NCBI GenBank assembly: GCA_004297235.1
Contig: SCUR01000326.1
Span: 1-12,879, forward strand
Direction of reading: 5' to 3'
DNA from: Candidatus Manganitrophaceae bacterium
GTDB lineage: Bacteria; Nitrospirota; Nitrospiria; SBBL01; Manganitrophaceae
DNA length: 12,879 nt
Shown here: positions 6,955 through 12,879 of the stretch, piece after piece
Layout: each line of letters starts with the position of its first letter
How positions within the stretch are numbered: the stretch's first letter is position 1
Made by a program: the position numbers and the translations under genes
Notes under the pieces: generated by a model
Seen by the model: the letters and a program-made list of their open reading frames with translations, nothing else
Told to the model about the DNA's origin: nothing
Database searches by the model: none

Positions 6955-8873
6955 TTGGACGGGGGCGATAACAGAGCGAGGTCCGGACCATACGCGAGCC
7001 GCAGCCCCTTCTTCTGAAAAAGGCGCGTCCAGCGGTGAAGCAGCGGATCGAGGGCCTGTCGTGTTGCAGGTGAGAGGGAACGAAGGTCGAGATAGACCCC
7101 TCCCCATCCTTTCTTTTCGACCCGGTTGAGGAGTTCGGCGAGTGTCGCTTCATTGAGAACCGATGCGCCGCCGTTCATGAGCATCTGGACCTGTTGGATC
7201 TTTCCCCCCTTGTCCGGCACCCGGACGGTCGGAAGGATCTCCCATCCGTACCGATGCGAGAGGATGTTGAAGAGCTCCGATTCGAGCGGTGTTTCGAGCA
7301 GGTGTTCTCCGCCGACCACCTCCAGCCACGGGGGAGAGATCGCGGCAATCTGCGGGGCCTCTTTGACGAGCAGGGCCAGCGCCTTCTGAGAGGGGTTCTC
7401 TCCGATCGGCCTGATCTCGCCGGGCTGTTGGATGAGGCGGAGGTTTGCAATGCGCAGTGCGGCCGTCCCGTCGGTCCGCCAGCCGACCCAGCCGAGCGGC
7501 CCGCGCGAAGGCCCCGGCAGATAGATCGGGCGGACCGTCAGCGGACGCCGGTCCCATTCGATCCAGATGCCGCTCCCCCGCCGGATGATCTTCACATGAT
7601 GCCATTTTCCCGGCGCCACATCGGCCGTAAACCGGCTGAGCGTTTCGAGCGCCCCTCCCGGCGTGCGATGTTGAAGGGAGAGGCCGTCCGCATCTCCCCC
7701 CCAGCGCCATGTGTTGCCCGCCGCCGATTCTTGAAGGAGCCAGAAGGAGCCGGCCTCGATCGAGAGATCGGCCTCCATGATCCACTCTTCCGTCCATGCG
7801 CTTCCGGGAATCCAAAAATCGGCGCGCGGGGCCCCTTCCAAGGCGATGACCTTCCCTTCTTGAGAGATGCGTCCCTCCCCCCCGATCCATTGGACCGGCT
7901 TGACTTCGGCGCCTCGGCCGTCGGGGAGCGACTGGATGGCGGCGGCGAGCCGCCGGACCAACTCGGCGCCCGACCAGCTTGGATCGACCCGGAGCCGCTT
8001 GAGGCGGTGCGGATCGGAGAGGCGGTCGTTGATTCCAAAGCGGTCATCGGAAAAGCCGAGGGGGTAGACGGAGGCCGATGCTTCCTGATTCAGCCGAACG
8101 ACGGCGGCATCGTCGCTGAGGCGTGAGAGATCGCCGAAGGGAGCGGCGAATGCAACGAGACGAACCCCCTTCAGATTCGAGGCGATCGCCTCACGGCTCG
8201 ATTGGTAGTCTTGCCTGATGCGTTTCTCCAGCTCCGAGTCGGTTTCGATTCGGCGCTCTTTTTCCCGCCACATTCGCCGGGCCAAAAAGGGGCCGGTGGC
8301 GCCGCTGTTGTCGGTCGGGATCGGCTCATTGCCGATCCGGCCGTTCGATCCGATCTCCCAAAGGCCGCTGTCGATCATTCTCTGAAGCCGGTCCCAGTAG
8401 AGAAAGAAGGTGTCGCGCTCTTCGAGGCGGCTTGTCTTGACGAACATCGCGGCACGCCACGCCTTCTGTCGAAGGATCGGATCGACCGCGATGTAGGTAT
8501 CGAGGTAGCCGTGATCGAAGGTGAGCAGGAGCGGGTTCGGCGGGAGCGGCTGACCCTGTTCGTAGAAGTCGGCCAGGGCCGAGAGGGGGATCGGGGTGAA
8601 GCCTTGCGCGGCCAGGGTTTCGACATGTTCTTGAAAGAGACGGCGATCGACATGGACGCCGTCGTTCCGCTTTGTGACGTGATCGTACGCCAGCACCACG
8701 ATGCGAGGGTCGTCGAGGGAGGCGGGGAGAAGCGAGGGAGCGGGAGCCACCTTCCGATGAAGCCAGAGATATCCTCCCCCGAAGAGGAAGAACGAAAGTA
8801 TAAAAAAAAGGGCCCAAGCGATCCGGTCCTGCCGGAAGGAGACCGATGAAAATGGCGTGGTCGGCTTTTCCAT
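6951..8873 (-). CDS. membrane-anchored pseudo-deacetylase with beta-sandwich and degenerate GH18-like tail
   Basis: This encodes a 640-residue protein. There is one N-terminal membrane anchor (about 17-39), then periplasmic domains. Residues 56-309 have the deacetylase fold, close in layout to the downstream fusion, but the metal site is gone: TFDHG (118-122) has His121 for the second Asp, and WEIGSNGRIGN (172-182) has Asn177 and Asn182 where the fusion has His886 and His891. Asp120 is kept. Residues 329-481 form a LamG/DUF1080-like beta-sandwich (KWHHVKIIRRG near 423-433). Residues about 494-640 resemble the first half of a GH18 barrel, but the catalytic strand reads GWGGVYLDLRSL (589-600) without Glu. 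It probably binds or guides the polymer. The start at 8873 lies 2 bp after the upstream stop, with GGGGA about a dozen bases before it; the longer open frame to 8981 would overlap the upstream gene and bury the anchor. Confidence 0.8.
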   Translation of the reverse strand: MEKPTTPFSSVSFRQDRIAWALFFILSFFLFGGGYLWLHRKVAPAPSLLPASLDDPRIVVLAYDHVTKRNDGVHVDRRLFQEHVETLAAQGFTPIPLSALADFYEQGQPLPPNPLLLTFDHGYLDTYIAVDPILRQKAWRAAMFVKTSRLEERDTFFLYWDRLQRMIDSGLWEIGSNGRIGNEPIPTDNSGATGPFLARRMWREKERRIETDSELEKRIRQDYQSSREAIASNLKGVRLVAFAAPFGDLSRLSDDAAVVRLNQEASASVYPLGFSDDRFGINDRLSDPHRLKRLRVDPSWSGAELVRRLAAAIQSLPDGRGAEVKPVQWIGGEGRISQEGKVIALEGAPRADFWIPGSAWTEEWIMEADLSIEAGSFWLLQESAAGNTWRWGGDADGLSLQHRTPGGALETLSRFTADVAPGKWHHVKIIRRGSGIWIEWDRRPLTVRPIYLPGPSRGPLGWVGWRTDGTAALRIANLRLIQQPGEIRPIGENPSQKALALLVKEAPQIAAISPPWLEVVGGEHLLETPLESELFNILSHRYGWEILPTVRVPDKGGKIQQVQMLMNGGASVLNEATLAELLNRVEKKGWGGVYLDLRSLSPATRQALDPLLHRWTRLFQKKGLRLAYGPDLALLSPPSK

Positions 8874-8875
8874 CG

Positions 8876-10522
8876 CTACCGCGTTCCCCAATGATTTCGT
8901 CGAACGGTCAGAAGGGCGTAATAGGTCTGCCAGACCAGGACAAACATGTAAAAGAAGCTGAAGAAGATGCCGTAGACCCACATCCCGGTCCGAAACCGGC
9001 TGAGGTAGCAGAGGCTATAGATCGCCGCCATCAGCATCGCCCCATAGATGTAGAGGAGGGAGAGGCTTCCATATCCGATCAGGGGGAGAATCAGATTTTC
9101 AAACGCGACCAGCGGGGAGATGATCGGGAAGAGGACGCCGAGATAAAAGAAGAGGGCGACGAAGGGATGGCGCTTCCACATGAAGGTGCTGGCGAGAAGG
9201 CTCTCCCGAATCCACGACTTTTTCCATCGGAGCTGCTGGCGGAAGAACTGGCGATAGTTTTCGGGCACCAGGGTCGTGCAGACCGCCTCGGAATGGTAAA
9301 GGACCCGGTATCGACGGAGCATGAAGTTGGTCAGGCTGCGGTCATCCCCGAAGGTCGCCTCCGTTCCGAGGAACCGCTGGTTCAGCCAGGTGTCGAGCAC
9401 CTCCATCACCGGCTTCCGCCGGTAGGCGGAGAGACAGCCGGAGCAGCAGGTGACGGCGGAAAAGATCGACTCGGCCGCCTTGACGATCCGGAACGCGATG
9501 AAATAGCGGACCTCCTGCATTTTGGTGAGGAGATTCTTGCGGGCGTTTTGAACGGTGGCATGGCCGCAAACGGCCCCCACCGTCGGATCGGCGAATCCCT
9601 GAACGAGCTTCCGAACGGTCTCTCTTTTCACAAAGCTGTCGGAGTCGACGTAGACCAGAATGTCCCCCGTGGCCACCCGCGCCCCCGCGGCCATTCCGTG
9701 CCGTTTGCCCCGGTTCTTCTCAAAGTGAATCACCTTGAGTCCGGGATGGCGCTCTCTGGCGCGCTCCATCTCATCGTGCGTTCCATCGGTCGATCCGTCG
9801 TTGACGGCGATCACCTCCATCTGATCCGGCGGATAATCGGACCGGTAGATCGCGTCCAGCGTGCGTCCGATCGAGTCCTCTTCATTTTTGCATGCGACGA
9901 TGACTGTGACCGACGGCTGATATCCGACATCCCGCGGCGGTCGATAACGATAGGAGAGGATAAATCGGGAGAGGATATAGAAAGAGATCATCAGGCTGTA
10001 GAGATTGATCAGCGGCTGATACCAGAAATAATAGAAATTAAAACTCTTCAAATAAATCACATTGAGAATTCCCGCAGTGAAGAGAAGATGGGCGGCCCAG
10101 GGGAGGGCCGGTTCGAGATAAAAGCGGCATTGTGCTTTCCAATCGAGGGCGAACGCGAGGCCATAGGCATAACCATTTTCTTCTTGTGTCTCGGCCGAGA
10201 GGGGGATTTCGGAGACGACCCGCGCATGCACTCCTCTCTTCTTTCGAAGGGCTGCAGGGATTGGAATATCGGAGGCCGATCCGGGGTTTAATTCCAGATC
10301 GATCCAGGCGCCGACTTCCAGAGGCTGGCTGACCTCTAATCGGCCGCCGGCCATACTCCAATTGGTCAGGACGGCTGTCCCGGAGCGATCCCCCGCAAGG
10401 CGGCCGATACGATAGGAAGCGGGGAGGGCCATCTGGGAACGGGGATAGGTTCGGGATCGGCCGAACGGCTTTGTCCTGGAAGGGTGACTCGACTGTTTTT
10501 CTTGATCGATCGTGATGGCCAT
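8876..10522 (-). CDS. PilZ-fused processive glycosyltransferase, hyaluronan synthase/NodC type
   Basis: This encodes a 548-residue protein. Residues about 20-125 are a PilZ domain with both c-di-GMP motifs: RTYPR (24-28) and NWSMAG (54-59, NxSxxG), 26 residues apart. Membrane segments lie at about 145-162 and 167-190. The GT2 domain (203-440) carries NDGS (241-244), DSD (293-295), CCSGCLSAYRR (359-369), FGDDRSLTN (391-399) and RQQLRWKKSWIRES (428-441). These match class I hyaluronan synthase and NodC/chitin synthase better than PgaC, which has ED rather than GDDR. Three further membrane segments follow (about 452-475, 480-505, 515-537). It should polymerise and translocate a GlcNAc-containing glycan from UDP-sugars when c-di-GMP is high. 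AGGGAGAA (10532-10539) precedes the start by 9 nt. It is the first gene of the operon. Whether the product is a hyaluronan-, chitin- or PNAG-like polymer is not decidable here. Confidence 0.87.
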   Translation of the reverse strand: MAITIDQEKQSSHPSRTKPFGRSRTYPRSQMALPASYRIGRLAGDRSGTAVLTNWSMAGGRLEVSQPLEVGAWIDLELNPGSASDIPIPAALRKKRGVHARVVSEIPLSAETQEENGYAYGLAFALDWKAQCRFYLEPALPWAAHLLFTAGILNVIYLKSFNFYYFWYQPLINLYSLMISFYILSRFILSYRYRPPRDVGYQPSVTVIVACKNEEDSIGRTLDAIYRSDYPPDQMEVIAVNDGSTDGTHDEMERARERHPGLKVIHFEKNRGKRHGMAAGARVATGDILVYVDSDSFVKRETVRKLVQGFADPTVGAVCGHATVQNARKNLLTKMQEVRYFIAFRIVKAAESIFSAVTCCSGCLSAYRRKPVMEVLDTWLNQRFLGTEATFGDDRSLTNFMLRRYRVLYHSEAVCTTLVPENYRQFFRQQLRWKKSWIRESLLASTFMWKRHPFVALFFYLGVLFPIISPLVAFENLILPLIGYGSLSLLYIYGAMLMAAIYSLCYLSRFRTGMWVYGIFFSFFYMFVLVWQTYYALLTVRRNHWGTR

Positions 10523-10706
10523 ATTGCCGCGTTCTCCCTATGTGAGGGTTGAGAAGCGAAACGAAGAATGACCGCCGGGCAAAATCTTGCCTAGGCAGAG
10601 AGAATGATGATGTTGTTTAGGATGTTTGATTCAATAAGGCAAAACGATAACAGGAGGTTGACTTAGATATCGAAGATCGACCCTGTCGGTCTTAATTGCA
10701 GAGGCG

Positions 10707-10715
10707 AGTATAGCA
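10707..10715 (-). promoter_or_regulatory. candidate extended -10 promoter of the exopolysaccharide operon
   Basis: The - strand reads TGCTATACT, an extended -10 box. No good -35 hexamer is visible 17 bp upstream, as is common for extended -10 promoters or activator-dependent ones. Transcription would start near 10700, giving a leader of about 180 nt before the start codon at 10522. Confidence 0.35.
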
Positions 10716-10905
10716 CAACGGATACGCGATCGGGATGAGAAATAAATTAAAATTGAATGAGAGAGATTCGGGAGACCCGACCAGTGGGTTGCCTTTATTT
10801 TTTTGAGCGACAGGGAACGCCGGCCCCCCGGTTTTGAGTGATGCGATCGGTTTCTGAAGCAATCGAACGAGACATCAAATCAAGGGGATCGATCCGGTTT
10901 CCCTC

Positions 10906-10933
10906 TTGCATCTCTCCCTAAAGATTGTATAAT
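10906..10933 (+). promoter_or_regulatory. sigma70-type promoter of mazG
   Basis: TTGCAT (10906-10911) and a consensus TATAAT (10928-10933) are 16 bp apart. The predicted start of transcription near 10940 is only about 16 nt before the chosen mazG start, so the in-frame ATG at 10932, which lies inside the -10 box, cannot be used from this promoter. Confidence 0.7.
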
Positions 10934-10945
10934 GGACAAGTTTAT

Positions 10946-10951
10946 AAGGAG
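10946..10951 (+). promoter_or_regulatory. ribosome binding site that fixes the mazG start
   Basis: AAGGAG ends 4 nt before ATG at 10956 and so favours this start over the in-frame ATG at 10932. Confidence 0.7.
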
Positions 10952-10955
10952 AAGT

Positions 10956-11756
10956 ATGTCGAAATCATTCGATCAGCTCGTCGGTTTGATGGAGCGGCTT
11001 CGATCGGAAGGGGGGTGTCCGTGGGATCGGGCGCAGACCCCCGAGACGCTCAAACCCTTTTTGATCGAAGAGGCGTATGAGGTGCTCGAAGCGATCGAAG
11101 CGGGAGCTGCCGAGCCGCTTTGCGAGGAGCTGGGCGATCTGCTCTTTCAGGTTCTCTTCCATGCCCAAATCGCGAAGGAGAGAAATCAGTTCGATATCGA
11201 AGCGGTCGTCGCCGCTTCATTGGAGAAAATGACTCGGCGGCATCCGCATGTTTTCGCTCCCGACCCGGCCGGATCGACCCCCCTCGACAGCAAGGAGGTG
11301 CTGGCCCGATGGGAGGAGATGAAAAAGAAAGAGGAACGAAATCGATCCCGCAAATCGGCGTTGGACGGCATCCCGCGCCAGCTTCCGGCGCTCTTGCGCG
11401 CCTACCAAATCCAGGCCAGGGCGGCCCGGGTGGGGTTTGATTGGAAGACGATTGCGCCGGTCTTTGATAAAATTGAAGAAGAATATCAGGAGCTTCGCGA
11501 GGCGGCGGACGCAGGAAATAAAGCCCGCGTGGAGGCGGAGCTGGGCGATCTGCTCTTCGCGGCGGTGAACGCGGCCCGATTCCTCCAGGTGAGCCCGGAA
11601 GATGCTCTGCGGGGAACCATCCAGCGTTTCATCGGACGTTTTCAGAGTATGGAATCGGAGGCGCAAAAGCGGGGGGTCTCGCTCAATACCCTCTCGCTGG
11701 AGGAGATGGATGCGCTGTGGGAACAAGCGAAGAAAGAAGAAGCACGTGAGGCGTGA
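10956..11756 (+). CDS. mazG: nucleoside triphosphate pyrophosphohydrolase MazG
   Basis: This encodes a 266-residue protein, close to E. coli MazG (263). It hydrolyses NTPs and dNTPs to the monophosphate and pyrophosphate, a house-cleaning role; in E. coli it also influences (p)ppGpp levels. It has the double MazG fold. The N-terminal half has GGCPWDRAQTPETLKPFLIEEAYE (19-42, split here as GGCPWD at 19-24 and IEEAYE at 37-42) with EELGDLLF (57-64) as metal ligands. The C-terminal half repeats the pattern with KIEEEYQEL (172-180) and AELGDLLFA (194-202). GFDW (160-163) is also typical. The start is set by the ribosome site at 10946 and the promoter at 10906. The last residues REA and the stop fall inside a heptamer repeat (11744-11772), so the native C-terminus may have been replaced. 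It is transcribed away from the exopolysaccharide operon. Confidence 0.93.
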   Translation: MSKSFDQLVGLMERLRSEGGCPWDRAQTPETLKPFLIEEAYEVLEAIEAGAAEPLCEELGDLLFQVLFHAQIAKERNQFDIEAVVAASLEKMTRRHPHVFAPDPAGSTPLDSKEVLARWEEMKKKEERNRSRKSALDGIPRQLPALLRAYQIQARAARVGFDWKTIAPVFDKIEEEYQELREAADAGNKARVEAELGDLLFAAVNAARFLQVSPEDALRGTIQRFIGRFQSMESEAQKRGVSLNTLSLEEMDALWEQAKKEEAREA

Positions 11757-11832
11757 GGCGTTAGGCGTTAGGCGTAAGTTCAAATTTTTTGAATTCTTTT
11801 ACCCCTCACGCTTCACGCCTCACGCCTCACGT
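11744..11832. repeat. heptamer-built inverted repeat over the mazG stop; possible terminator
   Basis: The left arm (11744-11772) consists of tandem 7-bp units, two GTGAGGC then two GTTAGGC. The right arm (11804-11832) is its complement at 26 of 29 positions, built of CTCACGC/TTCACGC units. The loop holds a nested hairpin TTCAAA-TTT-TTTGAA (11779-11793). The structure contains the mazG stop codon (11754-11756) and ends 16 bp before the next gene. It could stop transcription in either direction, although no clean U-tract follows. Confidence 0.7.
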
Positions 11833-11848
11833 ATTTTCCGGTTTTAAA

Positions 11849-12879
11849 ATGGCTCTCTTTTCATACCGTGTCGCCAAGGGGGATGGGACGATCTTAACGC
11901 GGCAGGAAGAGGCCGAAAGCGAGGCCCTCCTTCGAAACCGCTTGGAGGGGGAAGGGTACCTGGTCCTCTCGATCTCCAAGGCGATCGGTCTTTCTCTCCC
12001 GGCGCTCTCGCTGCGCAGGCGGCTTTCTCCGCGCGACTTTTTGGTCTTTAATCAGGAGCTGATGGTCCTCCTCAAAGCGGGGCTTCCGATTATGAAGATC
12101 CTCGACGTCCTGATCGAGCAGGGGAGCCAGCCTGGATTTGTCGAGGCGCTCAAATCGGTGCAGCGGGATATCCGAAGCGGAAGCGCGATCGCCGATGCGA
12201 TGGCGAAACATCCGACGTATTTTTCGGAGCTCTATGTCTCCTCGCTTCGCGCCGGCGAGCGGAGCGGAAATCTGGTCGAGGTGATCGGACGTTTCATGGA
12301 CTATCAGAGAAAGATCCTCGAGGTTCGAAAGAAGGTGGTGGGGGCGTTGGCCTATCCCTCTTTTCTTTTGGTGATCGGGTTCGGGGTGCTTGGATTCCTG
12401 CTGATCTATGTGATGCCTTCCTTTTCCGAAATCTATGCAGGCTCCAATGTGGAGCTTCCCCTTTTTACCCGCTTTCTCCTTGGGACGGTCCGCTTCATTC
12501 AGGGGAATGTTCTCCTGTTACTGGCGGCGGCGGTCGGGGTCGGGATTCTTTTCTGGACTCTTTATCACAGCGGATGGGGCAAGGGAAAACTCGATCGGCT
12601 TGCGCTGCATTTTCCCCTGCTCAGACAAATCATCCGGCGGCACCACCTGATCCGGATCACCCGGACTTTGTCGACGATCTTAAAGAGCGGCATCCCGTTG
12701 GTCGAGGCCCTTCAAATGGTGGCCTCCTCCATGACCAATCGGGTCGTGCGGCTGGAGGTCGACCGGGCGGTGGAAGCGGTCAAAGGGGGGATCGGGATCT
12801 CGACCGCTCTTTCCCAGATCGGTCTCTTCCCGAAGATTTCGACGGAGATGATCGCTGTGGGGGAGTCGACCGGGTCGCT
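11849..12879 (+). CDS. type II secretion / type IV pilus inner-membrane platform protein (GspF/PilC family), 3' end outside window
   Basis: This is the 5' part of the gene; 343 codons are visible of a usual 400 or so. GspF/PilC proteins form the inner-membrane platform on which pseudopilins or pilins are assembled by the cytoplasmic ATPase. The N-terminus MALFSYRVAKGDG (1-13) is the usual family opening. The first cytoplasmic F domain follows (about 60-165, with FNQELMVLLKAGLPI at 67-81 and AGERSGNL at 135-142). Then come a membrane segment ending YVMPSF (187-192), a second membrane segment (about 218-238), and the repeat F domain (TRTLSTILKSGIPLVEAL at 271-288 and MIAVGEST at 334-341). No Shine-Dalgarno sequence is evident before the ATG (GGTTTTAAAATG). 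The window does not tell GspF from PilC. Confidence 0.9.
   Translation, partial: MALFSYRVAKGDGTILTRQEEAESEALLRNRLEGEGYLVLSISKAIGLSLPALSLRRRLSPRDFLVFNQELMVLLKAGLPIMKILDVLIEQGSQPGFVEALKSVQRDIRSGSAIADAMAKHPTYFSELYVSSLRAGERSGNLVEVIGRFMDYQRKILEVRKKVVGALAYPSFLLVIGFGVLGFLLIYVMPSFSEIYAGSNVELPLFTRFLLGTVRFIQGNVLLLLAAAVGVGILFWTLYHSGWGKGKLDRLALHFPLLRQIIRRHHLIRITRTLSTILKSGIPLVEALQMVASSMTNRVVRLEVDRAVEAVKGGIGISTALSQIGLFPKISTEMIAVGESTGS

Larger units (their letters stand above)
10523..10955. other. divergent intergenic region between the exopolysaccharide operon and mazG
   Basis: No gene is seen. The - strand side carries a candidate promoter (10707-10715) and a leader of about 180 nt containing a small hairpin GGCAA/TTGCC (10578-10591) next to a palindrome TGCCTAGGCA (10588-10597). 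I do not recognise a riboswitch, including the c-di-GMP GEMM class. A TCGGG/CCCGA hairpin at 10768-10780 is followed 13 nt later by a T-rich run (10794-10804), which is too far for a standard terminator. The mazG promoter lies at the right end. Confidence 0.6.

Noticed and set aside
7194..8126. 310-codon open frame on the + strand opposite the pseudo-deacetylase gene
   Set aside because: Same kind of antisense shadow; its composition mirrors the true gene and no ribosome site sets a start.
8846..10291. 481-codon open frame on the + strand opposite the synthase gene
   Set aside because: The opposite frame carries complete PilZ and GT2 motifs. The + frame shows no recognisable protein features.
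1693..10522. Direct assignment of pga gene symbols
   Set aside because: The synthase motifs are hyaluronan synthase/NodC-like, PgaD is missing, and the PgaA- and PgaB-like parts are fused, so the symbols would mislead.
11760..11772. Two GTTAGGC units resembling attC core sites
   Set aside because: They are units of a tandem heptamer array whose partner arm is a plain complement without extrahelical bases.

Overview
The window looks like chromosomal DNA of a Gram-negative (diderm), GC-rich bacterium. It encodes two lipoproteins with clear lipoboxes, a protein ending in an outer-membrane beta-barrel with a C-terminal Phe, and a GspF/PilC-type assembly platform protein. A Nitrospirota-like or deltaproteobacterial-like host would fit, but that is an inference from gene style; no taxonomic marker is present.

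Layout. Positions 1-1690 are accessory and partly decayed: an attC-like integron recombination site (22-112), a small lipoprotein gene (160-657), the frameshifted remnant of a SAM-dependent methyltransferase (686-960), and two 208-nt copies of a hairpin-rich element facing each other in inverted orientation (1011-1218 and 1317-1524). The two copies differ by compensatory base changes in their stems. Positions 1693-10522 are an exopolysaccharide locus. A GH18-like lipoprotein gene on the + strand converges on a tightly coupled three-gene operon on the - strand, read 10522 to 2767. Positions 10523-10955 are a divergent regulatory region. Positions 10956-12879 hold mazG, a heptamer-built inverted repeat over the mazG stop, and the 5' part of a gspF/pilC-family gene.

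How the exopolysaccharide genes may work together. The first operon gene is a membrane glycosyltransferase of the hyaluronan synthase/NodC/chitin synthase type, with an intact c-di-GMP-binding PilZ domain fused to its N-terminus. The second (2-bp gap) is an inner-membrane-anchored periplasmic protein: a polysaccharide-deacetylase fold that has lost its metal ligands, then a beta-sandwich, then a short GH18-like segment without catalytic acid. The third (4-bp ATGA overlap) is a 1395-residue fusion: signal peptide, long TPR superhelix, deacetylase with intact PgaB-type metal motif, two more TPRs, and a PgaA-sized outer-membrane barrel. In E. coli the export (PgaA) and deacetylation (PgaB) functions are separate proteins. 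The GH18-like lipoprotein is the probable polymer-trimming hydrolase. The locus reads as a c-di-GMP-gated, synthase-dependent secretion system for a GlcNAc-containing polymer. Linkage and sugar composition cannot be read from the sequence. No PgaD homologue and no UDP-glucose dehydrogenase lie in the window.

The strongest candidates for something undescribed are the export/deacetylase fusion with its pseudo-deacetylase partner, and the covarying inverted pair at 1011-1524.
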